DNA of 64,000 nt from Silene latifolia (GCF_048544455.1 NC_133537.1:153710058-153774057), one strand, 5' to 3'; counted from the stretch's first letter, positions 34,390 through 46,503 are shown. Notes: a model not told the origin generated them from the letters alone. Numbers and translations are program-made.

Positions 34390-34820
34390 ATGATGATGAC
34401 CGAAGGCTTGGCACATGGAGTATGTGGTGAATCTTTTGAGTATGACTACCATGGGTATGGGGAGTTTTTGGAGCAAGTTGAAACAAACCTACCTTACAAC
34501 TCATACAATGAAAGTCCTAACCACTACCCCAACTTTTCTTACCAAAGCCCCCACATCCAACATCCACAACAACCACCCTCCCAAAACCCACTTTACAATC
34601 AATGACAAATGTCATCCTACAATGAACACCCATACCACCAAATTCCCATGTGCCCACAACAAGAGAATGAGCATAATCTTGACATGCAAAGTGTGGTTCT
34701 CCAAATGTTAAGGTGTCAACAAAATCTCTTCATGAAAATGCTAGAAGAGAGCGAGCTAGGGACAATGTTCTCAAAAACATTGTTACTAATGGTGAGAAGT
34801 TGGCAAATTAAATCGCCCAA
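34390..34820 (+). pseudogene. Upstream part of orphan frame, degraded
   Basis: The ATG at 34390 opens a frame rich in asparagine, proline, glutamine and tyrosine. It has a stop at 34603-34605, then continues in frame (MPQ.., QQNLFMKMLEE). Around 34742 the coherent reading shifts to the frame of 34821 (RARDNVLKNIV, NGEKLAN), with a further stop TAA at 34809-34811 where CAA is plausible. It looks like the degraded start of one longer protein, possibly a shrunken gag. No zinc knuckle is present. Confidence 0.5.
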
Positions 34821-35903
34821 ATGGAAGCCACCCAAATGCTAAATGAAGAAGAAGGGGAAAATAATGAGGGTGAAGAAGAATTTGGATGGCATTATGAAGC
34901 TACTCTTGTGAATCCCCCACCACCTCCTAAATTCATAAGTATTGAACACCCCATATTCCAACTTGTACCCAACTTTACAAACATTCATGATAGATGTGAA
35001 TATGAAGATGTTACTTTTGAGGAAGGGGAGTGCTTGATTGATTATGGACCAAGAGTGGATGATGAATTGAAGCATGATGAAGTTGGGGTGGAGAGCAATG
35101 ATGAATGTGAGTTGAAGGCCAATTATGAGACAAGCACTTTGTCTAAATTGTCTAATGAATCTAGCTCACACACTAGCCTTGCATCTCCAATTTGGGATAC
35201 CTATGATGATGATGAGGGAGACCTCCCACCACAATTTCCCTCTATGACCCATGTAGAGGAAGTGTGTTCCCTTGACACTTATGGGAGTGGAGGTAAAACT
35301 TTGAAAGAAGAGGTTGATGAATTTGAACTTGCAATATTTGGGGAATTGAGAGGTCAAGAGGAAAACTATGATGTTGGCATCTTTGATCATAGTTTGGAAG
35401 AAATTGAAGCTCTTTTCTTTGGAAATGGTTCAAGTTCTAAGGAGGGCCAAGAAGAAAGTGAAGACAATGAAAGCATGAATGACCTCGATGGTGAGAAGTT
35501 GACTCCTCCACATCTTATCCTTCAACTATCCCCTCATCAAAGAAATGAGAACTCTCCTTCTACTATTGAAGGATTGATAAATCAATGCTCTATCATCATA
35601 GAATTTGAAAGAGATGGTAAAGAGTGGAAGCCTCCGGATGAATATGGCCAATACTTCATACATTGTATTGACAAGAATCATGTGCTTGTTGGTTTGAAGC
35701 ATTGGAAGAAGTCAAGTGCCAAGGGCAAAATAAATGGGAGAGTGTTTGACAAGTTCTATTCCAAGAAAAGATGGGTAAACTACGTTTTGACATCACCAAT
35801 CTCCTATTTATGCTTACATGAAGCCCATTCAAAAGCCTTTGACCGGTTGTTGAGAGCATTAAGCAACATGGACAACATCAATAATAATAGCAATAAGGAA
35901 TGA
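34821..35903 (+). CDS. Acidic orphan protein of the non-autonomous element
   Basis: A 360-codon uninterrupted frame between primer site and 3' non-coding region, the only long frame in the element. The first two thirds are very acidic (NEEEGENNEGEEEFG, QEESEDNESMND) with the short proline run NPPPPPKF. The last 100 residues are more basic and look folded: KEWKPPDEYGQYFIHCIDK, then KINGRVFDKFYSKKRWVNYV and YLCLHEAHSKAFDRLL. I recognise no catalytic motif, signal peptide or membrane segment. The start is uncertain because the frame continues upstream in damaged form. It could be a diverged gag remnant, an extra Athila frame or a captured host fragment. The function is unknown. Confidence 0.6.
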   Translation: MEATQMLNEEEGENNEGEEEFGWHYEATLVNPPPPPKFISIEHPIFQLVPNFTNIHDRCEYEDVTFEEGECLIDYGPRVDDELKHDEVGVESNDECELKANYETSTLSKLSNESSSHTSLASPIWDTYDDDEGDLPPQFPSMTHVEEVCSLDTYGSGGKTLKEEVDEFELAIFGELRGQEENYDVGIFDHSLEEIEALFFGNGSSSKEGQEESEDNESMNDLDGEKLTPPHLILQLSPHQRNENSPSTIEGLINQCSIIIEFERDGKEWKPPDEYGQYFIHCIDKNHVLVGLKHWKKSSAKGKINGRVFDKFYSKKRWVNYVLTSPISYLCLHEAHSKAFDRLLRALSNMDNINNNSNKE

Positions 35904-38010
35904 GTTTGGTGGAGTCCTCCCTCAAACCACCATTTGTAAGATACCGTTTCCTTTCACTTTGCATTACATTTACACTTGCATTTAGTTATTTACATATACA
36001 TTTAGCTTGCATTTGTATTATATTTCATATTGCATTTGCATTAGTTAAGTTCAAATAGTATATTTTGCATTGTAATATATCTCACATGATTCATGTAAAT
36101 AGTTGCATATAGATTAGAATTCATGCATAGTTACTAATGACCAAACCTATTCATTTCTACACTAGAAATAGTGTTTAAATCGGTTTGGGGAGGTTTGATC
36201 ATAAGTGACCATAGTTTACTAGAAATCATGCATCACATAGTATAGTTTAGATTGCATTCATTTGTTATATATGTCATATAGAATTGCATTTAGTTAGCGC
36301 ATGCATTCATTCATATCATATCATCGCATTTGTACTTCAATTTCCATAAAATCAAAAATCCAAAAACATATTTCCTTTTTATTCCTACTCCTACATGTAC
36401 ATTGAGGACAATGTCCAAAATAAAGTGGGGGATGGGAATTTATATTCCAAAAATGCATAAAAATTGAAAAATTTCGAAAAATCCCAAAAATATGTCTTTT
36501 AATTTCATAAAAACAAAAACCATAAAAAATTTGAAAAATTGAAAAATCCAAAAACAAGTTCATTTCCTTTATAGTGTAGTCTTGTATATATTGTCTTGTA
36601 TATATTGTGTTTGTTTTATCTTTGTTCACATTGATTGACTACGCCACATCCGAGACATGAGGATATTGAAGACCGCATGGTATGATCTTTCCAATCTCCT
36701 TTTTCCTCTTTATGTTAATGACTATGTGGCTTTATTTTGATTGATGCGGTAAAAACAATGTGAACTTAGGATTGCATTTAGTTTATATGTCATATTAGTT
36801 GGTAGAATCATTTGCATTAGGATGTGTATATGCTAGTTGCATCATGGCATGTAGTTTGCATGATTAGAAAAATTTTGCGAAACCGTCTACTTGGGAAGCT
36901 TGACAAGTGTATATAGGCCCTAGTAGATGCTTTTTCTTCTTAAGACTTTGCTTGTTAGAATGTTTGTAAAACACCCTAGGATGTGTCATGCTAGTATCCT
37001 TTGACCCATGGTTTAAGGCCTAGTCAAGAGTACCTTGTGGTGTGATAACTCCTTGGCTACCGTTTATTCCAAGGTGACCCTTGAAACCATGCATACTTCC
37101 ATCATTCATCCATGTTCTACCATACATTTTTGTCATCAAAGGGAATGGGCACAAAAAGAAATCAATTTGAGTTCAAAGAAATGAAAAGTGAAAGAAAGTT
37201 TGCAAAAATGCATCAAATGAAAAGAGGAGCAAAAAAAAAAATAGAACTCCTAAGCTTCAAATACAAGGCACCCTCGTTACTAATTGGGGTGACTTTGAAA
37301 ATGTTCAAAAGGAAATGCAAAAAAGTTGTCAAGTATTGAAAAGCCAAAAATCAAAAAGAAATGGCAAAAAGAAAGTGTTCTCAAATGTTATATGCCACAA
37401 GAAATTGGGGGAAAACAACAACAAAAGCAAACTCCCAAATGAAACTCAATATCTATTGATCCCTTTATCCACCGTATCCATTTTTGTGCATGGTAGAGAG
37501 GGGACGACCCTTCTTCTTGTCTAGGCAAGAGGGGGAATTCCGCGATCCTTCAGTGTTTTTAACACCATAGGGAGTCTATTCTTGACAAAAGCATTTAACG
37601 ATTGAGGACAAAGGTACCCTAGCTTGACACAACTTGGAGGTGATTTATTGGTATCCTTCTAGGCTTAGTAGTTTGAAGAAATTGCATCTATGAAGGCGTG
37701 TGTACCCTTGAATTGCTTCCCTTGTAGATAATTTCCGCCACTTAGATGAGGAAGGTGGCTATTCTTTTGTAGATGCATCCATTACTTGTTTTGTGTGCTT
37801 TAATGTTTGGATGTATCGCCATTTTGGCAAGACCCACCTTGCCTTGCAAGAAGGCATCCTACCTCATGGTTGTCTTGTTGTGAGTTGAAGGGGCGGAGTG
37901 AGACCCGCTAATTGTCTCATATCGGTAATGTTATTAGGTTAGTTTAAATAAAGGTGTAGTTTTAGTCACCTCTTTACTCGGGACGAGTAAAGGTTCGGTT
38001 TGGGGATATT
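35904..38010 (+). other. 3' non-coding region of the non-autonomous element
   Basis: It holds 'gcattt'-rich low-complexity sequence (35950-36070), the word 'gaggacaatgtccaaaataaagtgggggat' type segment near 36400-36435 familiar from Athila-like elements, an A-rich stretch (36450-36560), a short tandem repeat of 'cttgtatatattgt' (about 36580-36610) and the block 37265-38010 shared with 22578-23318. A purine-rich 'ggtttggggatat' precedes the LTR. No gene is seen. Confidence 0.65.
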
Positions 38011-39920
38011 TGATGTGACCATAATTAGCGCACATTTAGTCCCCTAATTGAGCCTATTTTGCATACTATTATAACATTTCATGGCCATTTTACCTGTCAA
38101 AACCTTCCTATTTGCTTTTCTATCGCATTTCATATGTTTTGTAGAAAAGGAGATAATAAGGCGGAAATTCCCGTCTTTCGTGCATATTTGGAAGCTTATT
38201 GATGATATTAGATGGACTAGTATGAAGAGGAGGCAAGAATGATGACCAAAGATGTAGGAATAAAGTGTATGTAGAAGGATCAAGGGGTTAAAAGTAAGAA
38301 TGACGAGAGGGAAGGCATTACAAGAAGAAATCGCTCAAAAACCGAACCAAGGGTTGCTCCTTTGGCTCTGAAAATATGCTATATGGAACGGCGTCGAAAA
38401 AACAAGTGATCTAGGCTTTTGAATCACTCCAATAGGAGTCCGGATGAGAAAATGACGTCCGTTTTACAATCCGAGCTCAAACAAAGAAGCTGTACAGCAA
38501 TCCGCGCGTCTTACGCTGAAGACGCTCGTCCCCTGCTACAATCCGCTCGGATTGCTCCCAATCCGCTCGGATTCCCTTGGTACAATCCGAGCGTCCCTCC
38601 TTGGAATCCGCTCGGATTCCCCCTCAACAATCCGAGCGTCCCTCTCCTGAATCCGCTCGGATTGCACCGCCCACAATCCGTCCGTCCCGACTCTAATCCG
38701 CCCGGATTCCTTTACAGCATAATTTCGTCCTTCAAGCTTCAATGAAAGACTCCCTTCCTTCGAAAAATACCGGAGTCTCCCTGCTCAAATCTCAAAAGTG
38801 TAATTACTAGTTTAGCCCTTAGTTAACCTAATGCATCCCACCTAATTTCCACTATAAATACCCCATCTTTGTAATTAATCAAGCATGAAGTTTTTAGAGT
38901 AGAAAATCCTCCTTTAGATTAGATTAGGAGTAGATTAGAATAGATTACTCTTTAATCTTTCCACAAATTACACATTAATCTCTCTTTAATTATTGTTCAA
39001 GTTTATTATTCAAGTTTATTATTGGGTAATTGAAGATTATTGGGTTATTATTGGGAGATTGACAACCTTCCATCAATCATCAAGTTTCTTCTATTATTCT
39101 TTGCATTATTATTTGGATCATCTCAAGTTTGGTATAAATCCTTTACTCTTTACTCTTTATTGTTTATTTCCTCATTCTATTATCATGTTTATACTTGTTG
39201 TGATGATTGACACCATTAATGACATGTTTCCCATGATAATGAGTGAGTAATTTCTTTAGCTAGGATTAGTGGGTAATTAGGGGAAACCAACATGGGATTG
39301 ATTCATGCTTAATCTAATATGTTCACATGATTAAATTGCTTGCTTGTTGTGATGTCAACTTTATGCACATGTTATGTTTGATGAAATGCTAAGCCTATGA
39401 ATCCTTGCATTTGCAACCATCTCTTATCTATTCAACTTGACTTGTAAGATATAAACCAACTCGAGTCTTGTTAGACCATGCATAGAAGTTGATTAGGAGG
39501 AAAGTAAGTCGACTTGTAGGTGTTGTACAATCTAATCGATTCGGCTCCGGGACCCAACTCTTCCTAAGAACCGTAAGACATAACCCAACTCGGTTCCTCC
39601 ACAACATTAATTGCTTGCAACCTTGTAAACATGTTTGTATGATCAACACCGTGAATCCCCTATAACCCCATGATATCCTAGCACTTTTAATCAATTGTTT
39701 ACATCTTTCCTTTTATTGCTCGTTCTACTTTATTGCTTGTATTAGTCTAGACACAACTACAAACCCAAACAAATTGTGACACTAGCATAAATTGAGATAG
39801 ATAGACTTAGAACCCAAAGCACACCGTCCCATGGATCGACCTCGACTTACCACTAACTAGTTGTATGTTGAGTATTATAAATGTGTTTTGATTGGGCGTA
39901 CAACGACACGGCCACGATCA
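38011..39920 (+). repeat. Non-autonomous Athila-like element, 3' LTR
   Basis: Partner of 32324-34233, same length and same ends. It is followed by the target duplication gaaga. Its TATA box is at 38853-38860 and its palindrome array at about 38533-38700. Confidence 0.95.
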
Positions 39921-42900
39921 GAAGACTTATGGAGAAATTTGGAGGATTTTGCCAGGACTCACAATAGACCATGGCTTGCCATGGGGGATTTCAATGATAC
40001 AAGATTTCTGAGTGAGAGAAATGGTAATAGCGAAAGTTTAAGAAGACTATGTAATAAGTTCAATTCCTGGTTGGAATCCAATGAGTGGATTGATCTGAAC
40101 TACAGTGGACCTGATTATACTTGGGTTAGGGGAAATACCACGGCTACAAGGAAATGGGCAAGACTTGACAGAGCCATTTGTAATACTTCGTGGAGAGTGA
40201 TGTTTGAAGAAGGATCACTCCGTCATTTAATTCAGAACCAATTTGACCACTGCCCTATTCTTGTTAATACGAATGGCTTCGCACCAATCCCCTCTGTTTT
40301 GAGACCGTTTAGATTTCAGGCAGCCTGGTTATGTCATGACAGATTCTTTGAGTTCGTTAAGCAGAACTGGCAGAATGATCAACCTCTGATTCCTTTTGTT
40401 TTCAATTTCGCTGATATGCTACAGAACTGGAATCGTGAAGTTTTTGGCAACATTTTTTAGCGCAAGAGGAGCCTTGAAAGAAGATTACTAGGGGTGCAAA
40501 AGAAACTGTCAAGAGGCGGCCCTGGGTACCTTCTAAAATATGAGATGAAGCTGAAAAAACAACTAGACGACACCCTCCGACAGGAAGAGATACTCTGGTT
40601 TCAGAAATCGAGAATGGAGGCGATATGTGATGGTGATAGAAACACAAGGTTCTTTCACCTAAGCACTGTTATACGGCGCAAACAGAATCGAATTGAGGGA
40701 CTCCAAAACCATGAAAGAAGGTGGGTATGGAACGCTGAGGAAGTTAAAACAATGGTACTGCAATTTTTCAAAAACGCTTTCACAGGCGAAGCTGAGACCA
40801 TAGCTTTAGATGGCATTCCTACGGGTCTCTTCCCCATTTTAACGATGGAAGAATGAGTAAACCTGGACAAGAACTACACCACATCTGAAATTCAAGGTGC
40901 CCTTAACCAAATGTCACCTTATAAAGCTCCCGGTCCCGATGGTTTTCAAGCGATTTTCTACCAGTCACAATGGGATACGGTGTCACCAAGCCTTACTAGA
41001 ATGATTTTTCAGGCTCTTCATGAGGAGATTTTCCCTGCAGGGCTATGTGATACGTTCTTGGCTCTTATCCCTAAAGTGGATCATCCTCAAAATCCATCTC
41101 AATTTCGTCCCATTGGGCTCTGCAATGTCTCGTTTAAAATAGTGACAAAAATGATAGTCAATCGACTCAAATCGTTTTTGCCTATACTCATTAGCCCAAT
41201 GCAATGCAGTTTTGTCCCAAAGAGACAAATTTCTGATAACATCATTTTGGTGCAAGAAGTTCTACATTCCATGCGAGCAAAGAAAGGAAGAAAGGACTAT
41301 ATGGCTTTAAAATTAGACTTGGAGAAAGCCTATGATAGACTTGAATGGCCGTTTATCGAACATACACTCTCTGATATGGGGCTTCCTCTAAGAATGATCA
41401 GAACTATCATGAAATGCATAACCTTGTCGTCCTTATGTGTGCTATGGAATGGGGAGAAAACTGAGATTTTCAAACCTTCAAGAGGCATAAGACAAGGCGA
41501 CCCGCTATCCCCATACCTCTTCACCATTTGTATGGAGAAATTGAGTCAACTGATACTCGAAGCAAGTAGAGTGGGACATTGGAAAGGTTTTAAAACCAGC
41601 AGAGATGGTCCTTGTCTAACTCACCTATTTTTTGCGGATGACATAATCCTATTTGGTGAGGCTTCTATTGAGCAAGCTTCAGAAATAAAGCGTGTTTTAG
41701 ATGTCTTCTGTATGGCCTCTGGACAGAAAGTTAGCAACGCGAAATCCAGGGTTTTCTTCTCCTCGAATACCGAAGATGGACTAGCTGAAGATATCACGAG
41801 GGAACTCAGTATAGCCAGAACAGAAGATCTTGGAATGTATCTTGGAATGCCGACTATAAATGGTCGTGTATCCAAGGACACCTTTGACTTCATTATCCAG
41901 AAGGTGGATAAAAGATTATCGGGATGGAAGGCCAAACATATTTCCATGGTGGGACGTGCAACCCTCATTCAATCCACCCTATCTACCATACCCGCATATG
42001 CGATGCAGACAGCTAAGCTCCCACGCACCACGTGTGACGAATTAGACAAGAAAGCAAGGAGATTCCTGTGGGGTGGAGACTCAGAAAAACGTGGTCTTCA
42101 CCTAGTCTCATGGGACACAGTCACTAAAGAAAAAGCTCATGGAGGTCTGGGTTTAAGATCTATGCGTCAAGTTAATGTAGCGTTCATGGCCAAACTGGGT
42201 TGGAGGATGCTATCTAAACCAAATTATTTGTGGGCTCGAGTTCTGAGACATAAATATTGTAAGGGCCGCTATGATATAAATATGTTTGAACCAAAGCAAG
42301 CATCCTCTAATGTTTGGCGAGGTATTGTTGAAGCTGTTGAGACTGTTAAGAAAGGAGTCCAATCTTCAGTGGGCAATGGAAGGAATACGCTGTTCTGGCT
42401 GCAAAACTGGGTAATGGACCGTCCGTTAATTGACTTTGTAACAGCTGAAATACCAACTCATCTGCAAGAAGCACGTGTAGACGAAATGTGGGATAAGAGC
42501 ACAGGTTGGAGATGGGAACTCTTTGCGGAATTTCTACCAACTGAGGTTATTCAAACCATAGCTTCATACGAGCTCCTGCAGGGGATGGAGAATGCTGATA
42601 CAATTTTCTGGTCTCGTAATTCGTCTGGAAAATTCACAATAAAATCTGCAATAAGGTTAATTCGCAATGAAACTCCAGAAGAACCAGAGAGCTACTGGAA
42701 ATTGCCGTGGAAGGTTTGGGCGCCTCAGAGAATCAGACTATTTTTATGGCTAATTCTTCATGACAGAATCATGACTAACGTGAACCGAACAAAGAGGGGT
42801 TTCATCGAAGACCCAAGTTGCACAATTTGCAATGAAATGGAGGAGACCACGCTACATCTTCTTCGAGACTGCAGGGAAGCACGTAAGGTTTGGCAACTCT

Positions 42901-43724
42901 TCTCCTCTTCCACCACTAATCAGTTTTTTCAGATGAATTCGTTAAGGGACTGGATAACTATGAACCTGACGAGCCCAAGAAATGAGAGCCAGGATACTTG
43001 GCCGACTACTTTTGCAATTGTGATTTGGTGGATTTGGAGGCGGAGAAACTTCAGGAGTTTTGGAAGAGAAGATGAAATTCCGAACTGTATTTTCACTTTT
43101 CTAATGCAGAGAGTATGGGAGGTGAGAAACGCGAAGGAATCTGTTGACTTGATTGCAGATTTAAACAAATTCAAATACCATGAAACTTTTGTAAGGTGGG
43201 TAGCACCACCTGATGGATGGGTAGTACTGAATGTGGATGGGGCTTCAAAAGGGAACCCTGGGTCAGCAGGAGCAGGGGGCATTTTCAGAGACTCTGTGGG
43301 TAATATGCTGCTGGCATTTTCAGAGAGGTTGGGGAACGCTACCGTCACAAGAGCTGAACTGATGGCTCTGAAAAGGGGGATTATTCTAGCCAAGGAGAGA
43401 TCTTTTCCAAGGTTAATCATTCAAACTGATTCGCAGGTGATGGTACATTTATTGGATGCTAGAGACGAATTACCGGCTGCACATTATCATCTTACCCAAA
43501 TTTGTAAGTGCTTCTTGAATGCACATCCATGGAACATTGAAATACATCACATTTATAAGGAAGCAAATGGCTGTGCGGATTGGCTTGCAAATGTAGGGGT
43601 CAGACAGAATCCCCAACTGATAGTATGGGAACCGGGTGAAACGCCGGAGCACTTATTCCGCCTGATGCAGCAGGACACTAGTGGAGTTTCGTGGCCTAGG
43701 ATGGTCCCCTCGTACGCTACCTAG
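39921..43724 (+). pseudogene. LINE ORF2, main part: endonuclease end, reverse transcriptase, RNase H
   Basis: The frame resumes in phase with 32323. The endonuclease C-terminus has AMGDFND and DHCPI; the residue before the last aspartate is phenylalanine where serine is usual. A stop TAG at 40458-40460 and another TGA at 40854-40856 interrupt the linker; both lie in the same frame. Reverse transcriptase spans about 40911-41900: YKAPGPDGF, RPIGLCNVSFKI, KLDLEKAYDRLEW, RQGDPLSPYLF and the active site FFADDIILF. A zinc finger (CTICNEMEETTLHLLRDC) is near 42820. A C-terminal RNase H with VDGASKGNPG, RAEL, QTDSQ and CADWLANVG keeps all four acidic residues, and the frame ends at 43724. Confidence 0.93.
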
Positions 43725-43833
43725 CATGTTCCTGTGTAGTTTTGATTAGTTTGCTTTTGTTTTTTGGTTTGTTTTGCTTTCCTTGTTTTTTCCCTTCCGC
43801 TTTCTTTTAGGGTAATTCCCGCTTCTTGTAACC
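43725..43833 (+). other. LINE 3' UTR
   Basis: A T-rich stretch of about 110 bases between the ORF2 stop and the poly-A tail. No signal beyond low complexity is seen. Confidence 0.6.
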
Positions 43834-43853
43834 AAAAAAAAAAAAAAAAAAAA

Positions 43854-43871
43854 ACATTTTTTAATTATAAT
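43854..43871 (+). repeat. LINE target-site duplication, right copy
   Basis: ACATTTTTTAATTATAAT, one mismatch to 29906-29923, immediately after the poly-A run. Confidence 0.9.
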
Positions 43872-44257
43872 TAACCAATCATTCTTATTTCAATTGTTTT
43901 ATAAACAATAATCAATTTTAGTAATAAAACATTTTAACTACTAAAACAAATCTTATTTAATCATGTTACTATAAGATACGAATTCTCACGAATAAAATAA
44001 ATTGTTCAATTTTAAGGAATTAATTAACTTGTATCGACATACAATTAATTAACTTATCAATTAAGGGAATTGTCCTATAGGTGTGAGCTTAAGGGATCAA
44101 CTCATCACCACCGTCAAACGACAGTAATGTCAAACTCTAGTTACCAAGTCATTACCGATTAATGTTAATCAGTTGACAATATTATTGAATCATCCCCTCT
44201 GTATTCTTATTATGAGATTTAATCATGTGATCGCACTATTGTTGAGGACACTTACTC
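43854..44257 (-). repeat. Copia-2 5' LTR, second piece
   Basis: It continues the LTR interrupted at 29923 ('aattaaccaatcattcttattt' onward) up to 'gttgaggacacttactc' at about 44257. The last half-dozen bases expected (CCAACA) are missing, so the right border was lost when the next segment was joined. Confidence 0.8.
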
Positions 44258-45520
44258 TATTAGGAAGTACTACCATCTCGGTTATCCGAGGTAATGTATA
44301 TCAAATCGACTATAAAAGAACATACTTTAGATAAATAAGTTTAAGCGATTACATAACAAAATCCAAAAACTGTAAAGTGATACAACTGTTCCAAATTATC
44401 AAAACCAATTAAAAAGGAATATAAGTTCAACGACACAGCGGAAGACTCTAGTGACACGTTGTGACTCAATCCCAGCTATCCCTTGCGCAATCCATCTCAT
44501 ACCTACTCAATAACTGCTCACCATCCTTGAATGGATCACCACCGTTATTAAAACAATTAAACGAGGTCAGTTACTGATTACATAATATAAGATAAGCAAT
44601 ATCAACAATACATACAATCACCCAACTCCGTCACATCTCCAATCACCTGACTAGCTTGAAGGTCTAGTCCTGCCAACGGCCGCAACCAGTAATCTACACC
44701 GCCAGTGGGGGACCGCAACCATTCCCACCTAAGCCCCGCTCATCAATACCGAGCGCAAACCTAAGTTCCTTAATGTGCACATCCCCTTTGTGGCGGGTTC
44801 CACAAAGGGCGAATCAAGGGTATGAAGCCACTCCCATAAGTGACTCCACTCAGCCGAGGACGCACCTCGCGAATCACAGACAAACACAACTAACCAACTA
44901 TACAACAACAATTACCAATTACCAATTCCAATACGATATAGATCAACATTAAACAACCATCAACAATCAACCAATCATCTAACGCAATCAGCTAATCAGA
45001 AACGTTCCTCTAGGAAATCACCTCCTACCAATTACACAATCATACAATTACCATCTAGCAATCACAATACTCCCAAAACCCTCAAAATACCCAATTAGTG
45101 TTTCAACCAAAAAAAATGAAACAACATAAAAATAATACTAGAATCTTACCTATAACGTGACGGTCTCAACGGCGTTAAGAACTCTGCGATTCGATGACTC
45201 TGGCCCTTAGGATTTGATAGCAATGAGAGAAGGGAATGCTACATAACTTTTATTTTGGGTAAAATATTTAGAATGAGTGAAAAAGTAAAAATAACAAGTA
45301 AAATAACTTTATATAACATTCTCACGTTTCTATCAAAACCCGGTAAATAATCCGTATAAACTGACTTACTCGATCGAGTGCCTCCAACTCGATCGAGTAA
45401 CACCTACTCGATCGAGTACCCATCAGACAGTACACTGTTTCGTAACCAAAACTCACTTACTCGACAGAGTAAGCCTTACTCGATAGAGTACCCAACAGTA
45501 CAGAAAACCATAGTATTACA
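44258..45520 (-). repeat. Chromovirus-type LTR fragment or solo LTR
   Basis: It resembles the Gypsy-2 LTR: 'taccatctcggttatccgagg' at its left part, 'ccaatcccagctatcc'-like variants inside, 'ccattcccacctaagccc', and the terminus 'tagtattaca' at 45520. The left end is truncated. No polypurine tract follows 45520, so no element body is attached. It contains its own palindrome array (45365-45490). Confidence 0.75.
45365..45490 (-). repeat. Palindrome array ACTCGATCGAGT (5 copies)
   Basis: Three copies of ACTCGATCGAGT, a perfect palindrome, and two variants (ACTCGACAGAGT, ACTCGATAGAGT), at the same place in the LTR as in Gypsy-2. The centre differs (AT instead of GY) while the arms are the same. 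Confidence 0.88.
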
Positions 45521-46501
45521 GTTATTATGATCATTATTGTCGTCCTACCAAGGGAATTATATCTAATGAGTAGTAAATGTCTTGCTTGGTTATAGTTATT
45601 GGCATATGTCATTCAAGGCAAGAGTTACGTCTTATATTGATTGGATATAAGAGTCTTGGTCCTATCAGATACTAGAGGTGAGATGCAAGCCTTCTAGTTG
45701 CGATATGATAGCCAGGATTGATGCTCCCATCCGTTCTTATGATGAGATGCAAGCCATAAGTATGAATGCGAAATTAGTAGCCACGTCCCGTGCAATGTTT
45801 GTTAAAAGATTTTCAAATAAATGGCTATGGTTTCCACTCATGTATGATGTTCATTGACCTCTTGCTTATCAATCTCATATGGTTTAAATGATTATATTTG
45901 TCATATTTCATTGAAGTTCATGCTCGGGATTAAGTAACCGTGTTTGTGTTCTTTATTACCATTCTTTTCTTATTCTAATATGCCTATGATTTGCTCATTT
46001 ATCATTCTTTCGTGTTTTCCCTTTTATTATCACAACATGTATGATACCATATTTCGTTATGATTCAAGTTATTCACATCTTATTTAATGTGTTTGTCTAT
46101 TTGACTTCTTTGTTATGTTCATTTTGATATAATGTGGCTGGGAGAACCTTGAGTTACTCTCCACTGATTATGGCGTTCACGTTTACATGAATGACAGGTA
46201 TTAGTTGGTGCATTTATTGGGTAAAGTCATGTGTGAGCTAGGGAGTACCATGACCGTTGTATTTTTGTATGTCGGTATGCTTAGACTCACCTTTTAGACT
46301 TGTTATTCGCAGGATATATTTTCCCCCTATTTTGCTAGACTTGGTTTGTAATAACCTACGTTTGCTTATCGTTGTACTTGTTTCATTTTATTAATGACTC
46401 CCGCATGTTAAGCCTTATCTAATAAACAAAAGTTTCAAAAATTTCATAATTTCCGCTTAAATTTATTAGATATATTTTGCGCAATATCGAGGGGTGTCAC
46501 A
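45521..46501 (+). repeat. 5' LTR of plus-strand element, partial
   Basis: It ends GGGGTGTCACA at 46501, directly before the primer site. The section 46137-46200 recurs in inverted form at 25330-25400. The left border is the truncated chromovirus-type LTR. Confidence 0.65.
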
Positions 46502-46503
46502 GT

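Larger units (their letters stand above)
32324..39920 (+). mobile_element. Non-autonomous Athila-like LTR element
   Basis: Complete: 5' LTR 32324-34233, 3' LTR 38011-39920 (both 1910 bp), primer site at 34237, purine-rich tract before 38011, and perfect 5-bp duplication gaaga (32319-32323 and 39921-39925). By eye the LTRs differ at about ten positions, so this is the youngest insertion in the window. The interior is only 3.8 kb and has no protease, reverse transcriptase or integrase. It holds an acidic orphan frame (34821-35903). It must have moved with enzymes supplied by another Athila-like element, such as relatives of 60886-64000. Confidence 0.93.
29924..43853 (+). mobile_element. L1-type LINE with RNase H, split by an Athila-like insert
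   Basis: The element runs from the left duplication to a poly-A tail of about 20 bases (43834-43853). It carries ORF1 (RNA-binding) and an overlapping ORF2 (endonuclease, reverse transcriptase, zinc finger, RNase H). The ORF1 frame is open from the first base of the insertion, suggesting slight 5' truncation within ORF1, common for L1. The insert 32324-39920 sits in the endonuclease domain. Without it the LINE would be about 6.3 kb. ORF2 also carries two stops, so it is dead. Confidence 0.93.

Noticed and set aside
42929..43420. 163-codon minus-strand frame in the LINE
   Set aside because: Antisense shadow of the RNase H region of ORF2.
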